The position numbers and the translations under genes are program-made. Shown here one piece after another: positions 18,841 through 29,957 of a DNA stretch of 64,000 nt. The stretch comes from Drosophila persimilis (lineage: Eukaryota; Arthropoda; Insecta; Diptera; Drosophilidae), in assembly GCF_003286085.1 (NCBI RefSeq), contig NW_020825327.1, positions 1,736,001 to 1,800,000 on the forward strand, given 5' to 3'. The stretch's first letter is position 1, and each line of letters opens with the position of its first letter. A model generated the notes under the pieces. That model was not told the DNA's origin. It ran no database searches and was given only the letters and a program-made list of their open reading frames with translations.

Positions 18841-20083
18841 CTTCATTCATTCTCCGCTCGCTTTACAACGGGACCAGTCTGGTGGCGTGATCTCATGACC
18901 ATATTTGGTCATGCGCTGGGCCACTGCCGGTCCGATCCCGTCATCCCGCTGTTCTCTCTCTGCCCGGAACACCTCCTGCCGATCGGTGGACACCGATAGA
19001 CGGTACCGGACGCCACCGTCGTTGACCAAGCGCTTCACCCTCCTCGACGTTGGCCTCATCCGCGCGAGAGAGCGCATGACGACGGCCAGCCACTCCTCGC
19101 GTTTGCGGGGCTGCCACCGTGGGTTGTCCGCCGGCCCCGTCTGGGGCCACGATGCCTGACGCTGTAGCTCGAGCCGGCGCGCCTTTGCCCTCGGTGGCTG
19201 TGGGGCCTGCGGCCGCGGCTCCTCCTCGCATTCGGCGTGTTCTGGGGGTGGTTGCCAGAGCTCTTCTTCCTCTTCCTCGGCTCGTCGCAGCCTCTGCTGC
19301 CAGTCTTCTTCGGGCGACTGGACTCGAGCCGGCTTTGGCGCTGGTGTGAGGAAAGGTATTCCCACACGCAGGGGGCGGTACAGGGTTAAGGGCTAACGGC
19401 CGTTATCCGGGGATATCCGGAGGCGGCGAATTCCCGAGGAGAGCTCTCCCGGAGACACAAGATTAGAGGGAAGGACCCCCGGAGAGAGAACAGCGGGATG
19501 ACGGGATCGGACCGGCAGTGGCCCAGCGCATGACCAAATATGGTCATGAGATCACGCCACCAGACTGGTCCCGTTGTAAAGCGAGCGGAGAATGAATGAA
19601 GGAAACACCGATGGAAAAGTACTTCAAAGTACTACAGCAAAGAGCCAAAGGTCCCAATCCCTTGAACCAACGGTGCCACGCTTGGAGTGCATCCCACAGG
19701 GAGTGAGACCGAAAAGCCAAGTGAGTCGAGTGAGAGCGAACGCGTCAGGCGCCGATTGAGAGGCGGATTTGGGCTTTGTGCCAAGAATCGCTGGCCCCAG
19801 TCATTAGAGCCGGCGGTGCCACGCTTGGAGACGCCTTGGAGGGTCCAGGGTGGGTCGCGCTCACCAAAAACGCAGAGGAGAACCAACGGTGGAACCAGCA
19901 CCGGAGTCGGAATAGCGTAAGATAGCTCTAAGATACCAATAAAGCGTAATTGTCATATCAGTACAAAACCCAACCCGTGCCTTCTTACTTGTCGTCGGGG
20001 CAACATATAAATATTGTTGCAGCGAGCGCACCGACCGCTGAGCCAGCCCAGCTGAATCAGACGGAAAAGAACGATACGTTATC
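18136..20083. repeat. Large palindrome: inverted LTR and 3' ORF end of element C
   Basis: Arm 1 (18136-18960) is repeated in reverse complement at 19482-20083. Arm 2 lacks about 230 bp that correspond to 18594-18820. The spacer is about 520 bp (18961-19481) and holds most of the 3' ORF plus 19366-19481, where I recognise nothing. The outermost ~10 bp of arm 2 differ from arm 1 mainly by transitions. Confidence 0.9.
18847..19365 (-). CDS. 3' ORF of a C-type element (Glu/Arg-rich)
   Basis: A 172-residue open frame. An N-terminal block (PARVQSPEEDWQQRLRRAEE) matches the broken ORF at 14990-15704. A Pro/Glu-rich stretch follows, then a basic region (MRSLARMRPTSRRVKRLV) and a C-terminus ending YGHEITPPDWSRCKASGE. 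No known domain is recognised. Its stop lies close to the LTR, so it belongs to a second C-type element upstream of the shared LTR, whose other genes are gone. Confidence 0.5.
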   Translation of the reverse strand: MGIPFLTPAPKPARVQSPEEDWQQRLRRAEEEEEELWQPPPEHAECEEEPRPQAPQPPRAKARRLELQRQASWPQTGPADNPRWQPRKREEWLAVVMRSLARMRPTSRRVKRLVNDGGVRYRLSVSTDRQEVFRAEREQRDDGIGPAVAQRMTKYGHEITPPDWSRCKASGE

Positions 20084-20177
20084 CAAAAAACTGATCTCTA
20101 AAGAAATCACATAAAGTAGAAAAGTTATGACTGTTCATGTGTAAACAAAAATGTGTAACCCATTAAAAGATACTACA
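20079..20177 (-). repeat. Fragment of dispersed LTR-like repeat
   Basis: It is the reverse complement of part of 42826-42910, and similar to 34790-34855: a block with aatcacataaagtaga, a gtaaac run and cccattaaaa. I see nothing further in 20178-20277. Confidence 0.6.
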
Positions 20178-20453
20178 ACTTCGTCGTTCTCTTTCGTAGT
20201 GATCAGTCGCGTTTTTTTTTTTTGCGCTCCGCATTTTTTCCTTTTGTTTTGAGTAAACAGCCGGTGTTTTTATTCTTGGACGTTGACATGCAATGACTGC
20301 ATCTTTCAAGAGGCGATGCAGTTACTGCACCGTCAAGTGGCCCGTGTGAATCCTGCAGAAGGCTGTTACGAGCGAATCCCAGGCAAAACGCAGCCCTCCT
20401 CCCGCCCAACCGACTGAGGGGCGCTGCCGCGAACGTGCAGGAAAAATAGCTGT

Positions 20454-22900
20454 TAGACTAATATGCAATGAAAATTAGAACTAAACATTACTAGGAGAAC
20501 TAAGCATGCATTCAAAATACAAATACCACTACACATCCCAGTTAACGCCGGACTGATTCTATACGGTCGAGGTGTACTTTGTACTAAGGGCACCATACAC
20601 AGGAGATCGGACGAATATGCGAGAGTCTTTGTTATATAGGGGTCGTCAAATTTCTTTGACCACCTCTTTATAAACCCAAGCACGCCCATGGCCTTATTTA
20701 CCATGGTAGAAATGTGTTCGGAAAACTTTAACTTGGGGTCTAACATAACACCCAGATCATCCACCAGGGTAATTCTCTCAAGAGAACCACCAAATAGTGT
20801 ATACAGAGCCAACAAGGGGCTAGAACGATGAAATTTCATAGCTTAGCATTTCGAAGCATTAAGGTGTAACAAGTTTGCACAACAACATGACTGAAAGTTA
20901 TTGAGATCGGATTGCAAGCGAGAATGAAATGAAATGAACTTGTACTGGACACACAGTTTAACATCATCCACATACATAAGTACTCGAGAGTATGTTAATA
21001 CCGAAGGCAGGTCATTAATAAAGATTGTGAAGAGTAAGGGGGCTAAATGGCTGCCCTGTAGTACTCCCGGAGAAACCTTTACTGGTAAAGAGAGGGAGTT
21101 TTTGAAGAGGACTCTTTGAGACCTGGAACAAAGATAGCTAGAAATCCATCTCAGGATGTTGGGCGGAAAACCTAAAAGGTCAAGTTTATGCGCTAAAAGG
21201 GAATGGTTTGCAGAGTCGAATGCTTTACTAAAGTCGGTGTAAATAACATCCGTCTGTAAGTTACCTTGAAAGCCTTTAATAATGAAAGAGGTAAACTCTT
21301 ACAAATTCGTGGTGGTTGATCGCCGCCTTATAAATCCATGCTGAGTTGGAGATATAAGTGACTTGCAGAGATGTTGCAAGTGCGGAGTTAAAACCTTCTC
21401 AAACATTTTAGGAAAAGTGGATAACCTCTATAATTTTTTGCATCAGACTTGCTAACTTTTTTATGGAGAGGAATTATAACCGATTCCTTCCAGATGGGGG
21501 GAAGCAAGAAGAATCAATGGACAGGGTGAATAGTTTAAGCAAGGGTCCACACAGAGCCTCGGCGCAGTACCTGAGTACACAACCTGGAACCCCGTCTGGA
21601 CCCTGTGAAAACACCGGCTTAACTAGTCGAAGATCATGAAGTAGGGAGCATTCATTTAAAAAGGGACTGAAAATGCCGCTCGACCTCGGTAAACCGTACG
21701 GGTACGGATGACCAGAGTAGCTTTCCTAAGAATAGGTGGTTTGGAAAAATTGGGCAAAAAGATCGGCAATTGCCTGATCATTATTTGCCGACGTATTATA
21801 AAATGATAGCAAAGATGGGTGTGCGGACATTCTACGCTTACTGTTTACGAAGCAGTAAAACTGTTTAGGGTCCTGAGAAAAACGTATCCTGCATCGAGAT
21901 AGGTAGTTCTTATAGCATTGAGCATTAAGAACTGAAAAGTTTGACCGAGCTATTACATAGCGAGAGTGAGAAGTAGGAGAACCAACTTCTTTAAATTTTC
22001 TATAAAGTCTTGATTTTAAGTTTTTAAGGCTAGATAATTCTTTGGTAAACCAAGGGGGCTTTACAGATCTAATCGGACAAGAACGCGGGACACAAGAATC
22101 AAAAAATGTGCCAAGAGCATTGTAAAAAATGTTTGTGCCTTTTATCACATCATTATGTTAAATACAAAGCGGACCAATTAAAATCCCTAATGAGGTTATT
22201 AAGCTTCGTAAACTCAGCTTTACGAAAGCAGCGGACACGTTCAGGTAGGCAACTCGACCGATCCAATACAGTTGGTCCTATATCTAGAGACACTTCGAAA
22301 GTAGAGTGGTAGGCGTCTTCAGGTATAGTGAGCGGAAGGGCTCGGGTTAACAACACTATGGTCGGATCCAAGACAAAGCACAGATTAAGCAATCGACCCA
22401 AGGAATTTTTCACATTATTGACTTGAGACAGGGACAGGTCAAGCAAGCCGTCAACAAAGTCATGTCGTGACATGGGCACTAGGTTACTAGACTCTTTTAC
22501 CGAAGACCAAACAGTTCATGGCAAGTTGAAGTCGCCAAAAACTATCATATGATCTTTATCTGATAGCGAGGAAGAACCAGCGGTTAAAGCGGACCAGTGC
22601 TGCTCATAAATTGAAATATCCGAAGAAGGTGGAATGTACGAGCAAGCAATGAATATGGCGAAAGCGGGAAGAATCAGTTTTACACACAGGAATTCCAGTT
22701 CTTGTTGAATTTGGACTGTGAAGTGTTCCGACGTGAAGTAAGAGTCCACTGCAATTAGAACCCCCCCTGCACGTCGAGACGAACGGTCCTTTGTAAATGT
22801 TGTGTACCGACCTGCCAAAACCTCGGAACTAAGTATGTCCGGCTTTAAGGGGTGAGGGTGGCACACTGGAAAGATTTGTAAGGGTTATGGGGGGCCTATT
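20454..22900 (-). pseudogene. LINE-A ORF2 (endonuclease, reverse transcriptase), copy 1
   Basis: Reading leftwards: an apurinic-type endonuclease end (RAGGVLIAVDSYF, then VFGDFNLP), a linker (AEFTKLNNLIRDFNWSALY; PPWFTKELSSLKNLKSRLYR), then RT with motif A (KAFDS) and a C motif reading YVDD near 20960, then the thumb region (DDLGVMLDPKLKFSEH; GVLGFIKRW). The frame is broken many times (for example after FNLP, and near 21420), and the N-terminal endonuclease is partly deleted at 22860-22900. The protein would nick target DNA and reverse transcribe the LINE RNA. Confidence 0.85.
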
Positions 22901-22912
22901 CTTCTTCTTTGT

Positions 22913-23800
22913 CTAAAACTCCTTCGCCACCAAATGCTCCGGCCAAAATTTAGTGGAGCAAATGGTGTCAAATTGAGTTGGGGAGATGCTTATCTTAAAC
23001 GACGCTATCTCCCTGGCATAAGAGAAGTTAAATTTCTCCACCTTTAAACCCACGGCTTTTATTTTGCTTTGAATAAAAGCAATTACATCATTAGATGTGA
23101 GGTCAGGGGCCAGCCGTGAAACAAAAACTTGTCGTTTTGGTGGGACTCCCACCAGTGGTTTAGTCACCACTGGCCTAGTACCTGTGGTGGCAATATCCGG
23201 AGGTCCGGAACGTCTATTTACTGGTGGGTTCGGGATAGACGGGACTTGCGGACACCACGGACACTTACGCTGCAGACGTACTTGGCTGCACATTCTCCGA
23301 GGCGATGAATTCGGCTACCGAATCTGCATCGCCAGCAGCTGTCGTTGCCCTTGGAGTGCCAAACGAGATCAACTGCTGCATACTTGGAGTGATCGGAGTA
23401 AGTTTTTCGGCGGCGCACGGCTGAGTGACGGTTGGCACTTGCAGATCCCGCGGAGTGACCTTTTTGCGCCTCGGAGACTCATTCAGCAGTTTTGAAGCGC
23501 TAAACTGAGCCTCCATGGCTAGGAGCCGATCGTATTGGTTTTTAAAACTAACGGGCCGCTCCTTAAAGCCACTCCGCGTCTACCTCATAAAAGCTACCAT
23601 GTCTTTCTCCACCGCACGGCATGCCTCGCAACTGTATTGCAAACCATTACGCTTTGAAATGGCATCACTCACAAGGCCAGAAAATCCAGCGCATTTTGCG
23701 TGCACTACGCTGTCGCAGAGCCAGCAGGGGATAATCGGCTGATCGTGGGTGATCTGCTTATTGCATGAATTTTTGGCACATACAACAGAAAACTCCATAA
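22913..23800 (-). pseudogene. LINE-A ORF1 (PHD-like finger and RNA-binding-like end), copy 1
   Basis: It begins MEFSVVCAKNSC (ATG at about 23798). The pattern CAKNSC, CWLCDSVVHAKC, CEAC is a PHD-type zinc finger. A middle Ser/Thr/Pro-rich part follows (23265-23516) with a shift, then a C-terminal domain (RQVFVSRLAPDLTSNDVIAF; EIASFKISISPTQFD) that looks like a compact RNA-binding fold. Copies 2-4 carry parts of the same ORF. The ORF is broken by a stop at about 23580 and by a frame change near 23290. Confidence 0.75.
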
Positions 23801-24087
23801 TAAAAAATTTGAACAAAATTAAAATCAAATAATATTTCAAAACAAATGGCTATCAAACCAGTGTGCCAGACAAACGCTAATAGGAGGAGAGGAGAGCAGT
23901 TTCAGCAGCAGCTAATGAGAGAGAGAGAGAGCTACTGAACAGAAAGTTACGGGAGCGAGAGAGAAAAAACAGTTATTTAAGTTTAGGTGATAGGGAGAGA
24001 GTGATAACACAACAAAAGCTACCAGACGAGAGCGGACTTCAATGCAATGTAATGCGTACTCACTCACTACAACAACACAAACACGAC

Positions 24088-26270
24088 AAGCACTTCAAAG
24101 TCCAAGTTCAACAGGAACTGGAATTCCTGTGTGTAAAACTTATTCTTCCCGCTTTCGCCATATTCATTACTTGCTCGTACATTCCACCTTCTTCGGATGT
24201 TTCAATTTATGAGCAGCACTGGTCCGCTTTAACCGCTGTTTCTTCCTCGCTGTCAGATAAAGATCATATGTTAACCCGAGCTCTTCCGCTCACTATACCT
24301 GAAGACGTCTACCATGCTACTTTCGAAGTGTCGCTAGATATAGGACCAACTGTATTGGATCGGTCGAGTAGCCTACCTGAACGTGTCCGCTGCTTTCGTA
24401 AAGCTGAGTTTACGAAGCTTAATAACCTCATTAGGGATTTTAATTGGTCCGCTTTGTATTTGTCATAATGATGTCATAAAAGGCACAAACATTTTGTACA
24501 ATGCTCTTGGCACATTAATTGATTCTTGTGTCCCGCGTTCTTGTCCGATTAGATCTGTAAAGCCCCCTTGGTTTACCAAAGAATTATCTAGCCTTAAAAA
24601 CTTAAAATCAAGACTTTATAGAACATTTAAAGAAGTTGGTTCTCCTACTTCTCACTCCCGCTATGTAATAGCTCGGTCAAACTTTTCAGTTCTTAATGCA
24701 CAATGCTATAAGAGCTACCTATCTCGATGCAGGATACGTTTTTCTCAGGACCCTAAACAGTTTTACTGCTTCGTAAACAGTAAGCGTAGAATGTCCGCAC
24801 ACCCATCCTCGCTATCATTTTGTAATACGTCGGCAAATAATGATCAGGCAATTGCCGATCTTTTTGCCCAATTTTTCCAAACCACCTATTCTTAGGAAAG
24901 CTACTCTGGTCATCCGTACCCGTACGGTTTACCGAGGTCGAGCGGCATTTTCAGTCCCTTTTTAAATGAATGCTCCCTACTTCATGATCTTCGACTAGTT
25001 AAGCCGGTGTTTTCACAGGGTCCAGACGGGGTTCCAGGTTGTGTACTCAGGTACTGCGCCGAGGCTCTGTGTGGACCCTTGCTTAAACTATTCAACCTGT
25101 CCATTGATTCTACTTGCTTCCCCCCATCTGGAAGGAATCGTTTATAATTCCTCTCCATAAAAAAGGTAGCAATTCTGACACAAAAAACTATAGAGGTGTA
25201 TCAAAGTTATCCGCTATTCCTAAAATGATTGAGAAAGTCTTAGCTCCGTACTTGCAACACCTCTACAAGTCACTTATATCTCCAACTCAGCATGGATTTA
25301 TAAGGCGGCGATCAACCACCACGAATTTGTAAGAGTTTACCTTTTTCATTATTAAAGCCTTTCAAGGTAACTTACAGACGGATGTTATTTACACCGACTT
25401 TAGTAAAGCATTCGACTCTGTAAATCATTCCCTTTTAGCGCATAAACTTGAACTTTTAGGGTTTCCGCACAACCTCCTGAGATGGATTTCTAGCTATCTT
25501 TGTTGCAGGTCTCAAAGAGTCCTCTTCAAAAACTCCCTCTCCTCACCAGTAAAGGTTTCTTCGGGAGTACCACAGGGCAGCCATCTAGGCCCCTTACTCT
25601 TCACACTCTTTATTAATGAATCGAGTACTTAAGTATGCGGATTAAGCTCTGTGTCCAGTATAAGGAAATTTCATTTCCTTCTCGCTTGCAATCCGATCTC
25701 AATAACTTTCAGTCATGGTGTTGTGCAAACTTGTTACACCTTAATGCTTCGAAATGCTAAGTTATGAAATTTCATCGTTCTAGCCCCTTGTTGGCTCTGT
25801 ATACACTATTTGGTGGTTCTCTTGAGAGAATTACCCTGGTGGATGATCTTGGTATTACACCAGACGCCAAGCTAATGTTTTCTGAATACATTTCGACCAT
25901 GGTAAATAAGGCCATGGGCGTTTATAAAGAGGTGGTCAAAGGAATTTGACAACCCCCATATAAGAAAGACTCTCTATACCTCGTTAGTGCGTCCCATCTT
26001 AGAATACGGTTCCTGCGTATGGTGCCATTAGTACAAAGTACACCAGGACCGTATAGAATCAGTACACAAAAACTTTTTACTCTTTGCTCTATGGGGCCTT
26101 AAATGGGATGCGGGTGTGAGACTACCATCTTACTCTAGTCGACTGCTATTACTAAACCTCCCATCCTTAGTTAATCGTAGAAAAATGCTTGGTGTGATAT
26201 TTGTGCACAACTTGATCAGGGGTGACATATAACGCCCTGATCTGTTGAGCCGCATAAACTCCACAATTCG
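24088..26270 (+). mobile_element. LINE-A copy 2, 5'-truncated and inverted relative to copy 1
   Basis: It joins head-to-head with the 5' end of copy 1 at about 24087 and matches copy 1 from about 22725 leftwards in reverse complement. About 220 bp are missing at 24267 relative to copy 1 (endonuclease end). The RT part has lost its YADD motif (the chain stops near 25640), but it retains ORF2 sequence to 26260 that copy 1 lost. Readable pieces: 24383-24895 (linker), 25114-25332 (RT start, ESFIIPLHKKGSNSDTKNYR) and 25764-25949 (thumb). Confidence 0.85.
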
Positions 26271-27207
26271 AATCGAATGAATAATTCGATAGAATACAAA
26301 ATTGTACCTCCTACCTATAAAATTAAGGTAAATTAACAACTCAAGGCAAGGCAACTACCCAGGCTTAAAGTGGTTATCTGCCACGCCTTGCCACCAAGTG
26401 TCTTGAAAACCGTGCCTCCCACATCTCTGCCAGAAGAGAACAACCCTCGTGTCTCAGTGGGAAAGTCGGGAAATCGGTAGGTTCAAGTGCGCTGTAGGGA
26501 ATAATGCGAATTCTTAGTGGTTTTGCTTCTGTTTCGGCAGCTCTTCCAAATTTCTGCACCCACACCAAATTCCCACGCTTGACGGGAGTACTCATTTCTC
26601 CTTTGGGAAATCGATGCTAAAATTTACCTGCCCGGTTACATATCCTCCACCGGCCATACGCCTTGCGCCATCCATAACCTATGCGCAGGCCCCGTGCGCC
26701 TTGCAGTTACGGTGCATAGAGATCATCCTCCGCTCGACTAACTCGCTTTCTGCGACGGCCTAGAAGAAGACTCAATGGCACCGCTACCAGTGAAAGTTTC
26801 TGAAAATTAATTTATGGAAAAAGAAAAAATTAATTAAATAATAGCAAAAAAATAAAGTCTTCCGATAAAAAAAAAAAAAAAATTAAATTAAATTTCGTTT
26901 TGGATCTTCATTGCGGAACGCTGGTCACACTTAACCAATGCAATTAGTTTCCTCTCATTGATTTGCCTACTGGTTGAAATTAAATACTTTTGTTATGTTT
27001 AGGTAGGAAAACTTGTGTTTGCTAGTTGTTTTCGGATTATGTGGAAGAATGCCTAGTTTTAAGTACCGTAAAAAGTTATGTTAGCAAAAATATGGAATAG
27101 ACCTTATATATATAATAGACATTAGATGTTATGGAACGTTACACAGCAGTAAAATTTCATCCTGCAAAAGTCGAGTGCCTCTTCATTGAACGCCTTTCCT
27201 AGTATGG
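26271..27207. other. Unassigned sequence
   Basis: There is no recognisable element. A 73-residue minus-strand frame at 26374-26595 has varied, coding-like composition but no recognised motif. An A-rich run at about 26866-26881 and AT-rich sequence follow. Confidence 0.4.
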
Positions 27208-27621
27208 CTAAATTTGTTGTTGAATTGTAGTTATCAAATCACTTGTTGTGCGTCCTTCCGCCTCTGAAAGTTGTTCCAAATTGCGTTTTACGGACTCTAC
27301 TATGACCCTTTGTCGGCGAAATTTTGAAAGCAGTTTGCTGTAAGTCTTCGGGGACAGCTGGATCAGATCGCTTTTTTTAAGAATTACGGGAGGTTTCTCA
27401 TCCGTTTTGTCTATAAAACGAATTTTGGAGTCGTTTTTGTTGAAACGGTTCCACGCATTTTCGAGTGCTGATACTTGTGCTTGAAAGTAAGAGGCCTTTT
27501 GCTTTCTTTCTTGGGAATCTTTTTTAAAGTTCCGAATGCATCTCGATATTTCCTCATCAATATCTTGCTGCACATCCATTGCCATTGTAGCGGCAGCTGC
27601 TTCCTCCATTTGTGTATCCAT
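27208..27621 (-). CDS. Orphan ORF, helical, possibly a Gag N-terminus
   Basis: An intact 137-residue frame in a neighbourhood where everything else is broken. It starts with an acidic/Ala segment (MDTQMEEAAAATMAMDVQQD), then long predicted helices with heptad-like spacing (FKKDSQERKQKASYFQAQVS, ALENAWNRFNKND) and a C-terminal helix rich in Arg, Glu and Gln. The LExxWxxFxxND pattern recalls N-terminal helices of some insect retroelement Gag proteins. A truncated Gag is my leading guess; a host exon is possible. No known domain can be named. Confidence 0.45.
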   Translation of the reverse strand: MDTQMEEAAAATMAMDVQQDIDEEISRCIRNFKKDSQERKQKASYFQAQVSALENAWNRFNKNDSKIRFIDKTDEKPPVILKKSDLIQLSPKTYSKLLSKFRRQRVIVESVKRNLEQLSEAEGRTTSDLITTIQQQI

Positions 27622-28313
27622 TATATCTGTTTGTACTTATTACTTTTTGACAAATTGGGAGTGTTTAATTTTATTTGCATCTGGATACGCTCCGAACCGC
27701 AACCGTTGTCGGTCAAATGATGATGTAGGACTGGAGGGACTTGTGCTGTGCAAGAACAATGACAAAAATTGATTGCCTCGGTGTTAATCGAATTCTGTTG
27801 CGGTTTTTCTGTTGGTATTCAAAGTCAACAGGACATGTTCAATCTGATGTCCAGATCGAATCCTTTCACTATAGCTTGGCTAAAAGTTCGAAAGGATGAC
27901 CAAGGTCGGAGTTACCAAATGTTAATGTATGTGTGTGTGTGAGTGTGTGTGTAGGAAGCTTTGTTGCTTGCAGTATATAATCTGTCTACAGTTTGGTCGT
28001 CGAACTAGAACATTAACCAGTTGGACTGCGGAGTGGGTATCCTACGGTGCCCAAAGGAGGGTCTGAAGACACGGCGACTGCCTCTGATGATTGCGATGGA
28101 AGATGAGTGACATGGAGTTGTGGTACTTTTTCTGATACTTACTTTATTCAATAAAATTTATTATTATTTATAAGTTCATCGTCTGGTGGGAAATGGCGTA
28201 ATTTTGATAGTCAGCAATTGCACCAATGCTTTGCCCTCTGCGGAGAGGTTGCATTGTCAGCAGAATTCGCTGCAGTGGCTATAGCTATGTTTAGTGTTAT
28301 GTCGTGAGGTGTT
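27622..28313. other. Unassigned noncoding sequence with TG microsatellite
   Basis: This would be the leader and LTR side of the ORF at 27208-27621 if that is a Gag, but I find no clear primer site. A (TG)n run of about 29 bp lies at 27925-27953. A minus-strand AATAAA-type site cannot be assigned. Confidence 0.4.
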
Positions 28314-28860
28314 ATGTTACATGGTATATTGACAACAGTGTTATTTAATATTACTTATGCATATTTCTGCAACTCAAAACATATAACTGCCTTCAGATCT
28401 TATGCCTACCAAAAAAACAAGTCTGCAGTGATTTGCATTAATGATGTCATTAATATAGTAGCATCGATGAAGAAGAACAAGGGGCACGTTATTCTGGCGG
28501 CTGTTGACCTCAACAATGCCTACAATTGTGTAAACCTGAAATTTTTGAAAAGACTAATTGAAAATGAATATTTTCCAACAACAAACATTGACTGGATTAT
28601 CAGTTTCATGTCTATGAGACTACTTAAAATAGGGTAAGCTATTCAGGTAGTGCAGGTTGTTCTCGCCGCTTCTATTTAATGTATATACTAAAAGATTACA
28701 TCAGATCAGTGAAAGCCATAAACACATCATGCACTTTGAGGATAACTGCGTAATAATCTTTCATAACAGTGACTTTTCTGCAGCGGTTGTAAACCTTAAT
28801 AACAAACTAAATGACTTTAATGTGGTGATCTCGGTTTCAGCTTTTCTTCAACCCAAGTAA
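28314..28860 (+). pseudogene. Non-LTR reverse transcriptase remnant
   Basis: Two frames carry RT landmarks in the right order: a motif A-like AAVDLNNAYNCVN (about 28500) and, after a gap, FSPLLFNVY with a degenerate motif C (MHFEDNCVII in place of a YADD-type motif). The clade is uncertain; the I or Jockey groups are candidates. At 28861-29267 I see only AT-rich sequence. Confidence 0.45.
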
Positions 28861-29267
28861 ATCTGCGGTAATGCATGTAGTATTTGGTCACTGATATATG
28901 GATATTTGGTCACCGATATGTTCGTCATTTACCTTTTTTCCGTTTATGTATACCTTTTTATGGAATTGACAGAATTTAATTTTGCCAATTTGATCAGATA
29001 ATTTTTTTTTACCAATTCAGTACAATTTACCTGACACACATAAATAGGTGGAGCCTTGCTTAGCCTTATGTGTTTGAGCGTTATCATAATTTTTTTTATG
29101 GTTACTAAGAAGCGCGAATCTATTGTTTGTAAGCGCCATATTTAGCACAGTGTTTTCAGACGTTTAGGTTATTTTGGCTGCGCTATTTTGTTTACCTTAC
29201 CTCCTTTATACTAAAAACACTAGAAAATCTGTTGGATTAACACATCAGGAATGAGGTAGGGGGACTG

Positions 29268-29770
29268 ATGTCAACAAACCAACACGCCTACAGCAAAGGG
29301 AAATCAGTGGAGACGGCACTACACTCGCTAGTATCCACCATCGAGAGCGCCCTTCACAATAAAAAGTATGCACTGGGAGCATTTGTTGACATCTCCGGAG
29401 CATTCAACAACGTGACCACAACCGCAATAACAAGTTGCCTAGAAGCGAATAACATACACCCAGCAATAAACGTTTGGATCAAAAACCTCCTATGTTGTAG
29501 ACGGGAGCAATCGGAGTGGGGCACCGCTTCCAGGGTTAAGACGGCACACAGAGGCACACCTCAGGGTAGAGTCCTGTCGCCAATACTGTGGAAAATGGTG
29601 GTCGACGAGACTTGAGAGGAAGGCCACAAAGATAACAGCCTCTGCAGATGGACGGAGGAATAGGAGCGGGCTTATTCTGCACAGACCCTGAGATAAGGCT
29701 GTCGTATAAGCTACCGGACCGATGCAGCATATTTCAGGCGGAAGTTTTCGCAGAGCCATATACAAAACAA
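29268..29770 (+). pseudogene. Non-LTR RT fragment joined to RNase H fragment
   Basis: The first part reads RT domains (STNQHAYSKGKSVETALHSL; GAFVDISGAFNN; HRGTPQGRVLSPILW). At about 29615 it jumps to an RNase H start (GIGAGLFCTDPEIRLSYKLP; IFQAEVFA) in another frame, so the RT catalytic end and thumb are deleted. The type is consistent with the LOA/R1/I groups that carry RNase H. I see nothing recognisable at 29775-29957. Confidence 0.6.
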
Positions 29771-29957
29771 ACAAACAAATTTTGACCCAACGCCTCTTAA
29801 AACTACCTTATTGTTGATTCTCTTCCCCGCGAATTTTTCAGACAGCTTTTCTTTCCATAATGAATAATCGGCACCTGACTCAAAGAAAAATGGGCGGGCT
29901 CACCAAACTGATAAAAGGTTGTATTGTATTTGTAATTGTAATTGTATTTGTATTGTT

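Larger units (their letters stand above)
20278..24087 (-). mobile_element. LINE-A copy 1 (CR1-type), internally deleted
   Basis: The 3' noncoding part (20278-20540, starting ggacgttgacat) is shared with copy 3 at 33795. ORF2 and ORF1 follow in minus orientation. The 5' noncoding part (23841-24087) is shared with copy 4 (29958-30230). A deletion near 20540 removed the ORF2 C-terminus. The CR1 assignment rests on the RT type plus a PHD-like finger at the start of ORF1. Confidence 0.8.

Noticed and set aside
23880-24087. Promoter or host-derived sequence between two LINEs
   Set aside because: It matches the 5' noncoding region of LINE-A copy 4 (29958-30230), so it belongs to copy 1.
26866-26881. 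Poly(A) tail of a retroposed gene copy
   Set aside because: No recognisable coding sequence or target duplication adjoins it; it may be a simple A run.
27925-27953. (TG)n run as a recombination or regulatory site
   Set aside because: A short microsatellite common in insect genomes; nothing else supports a function.
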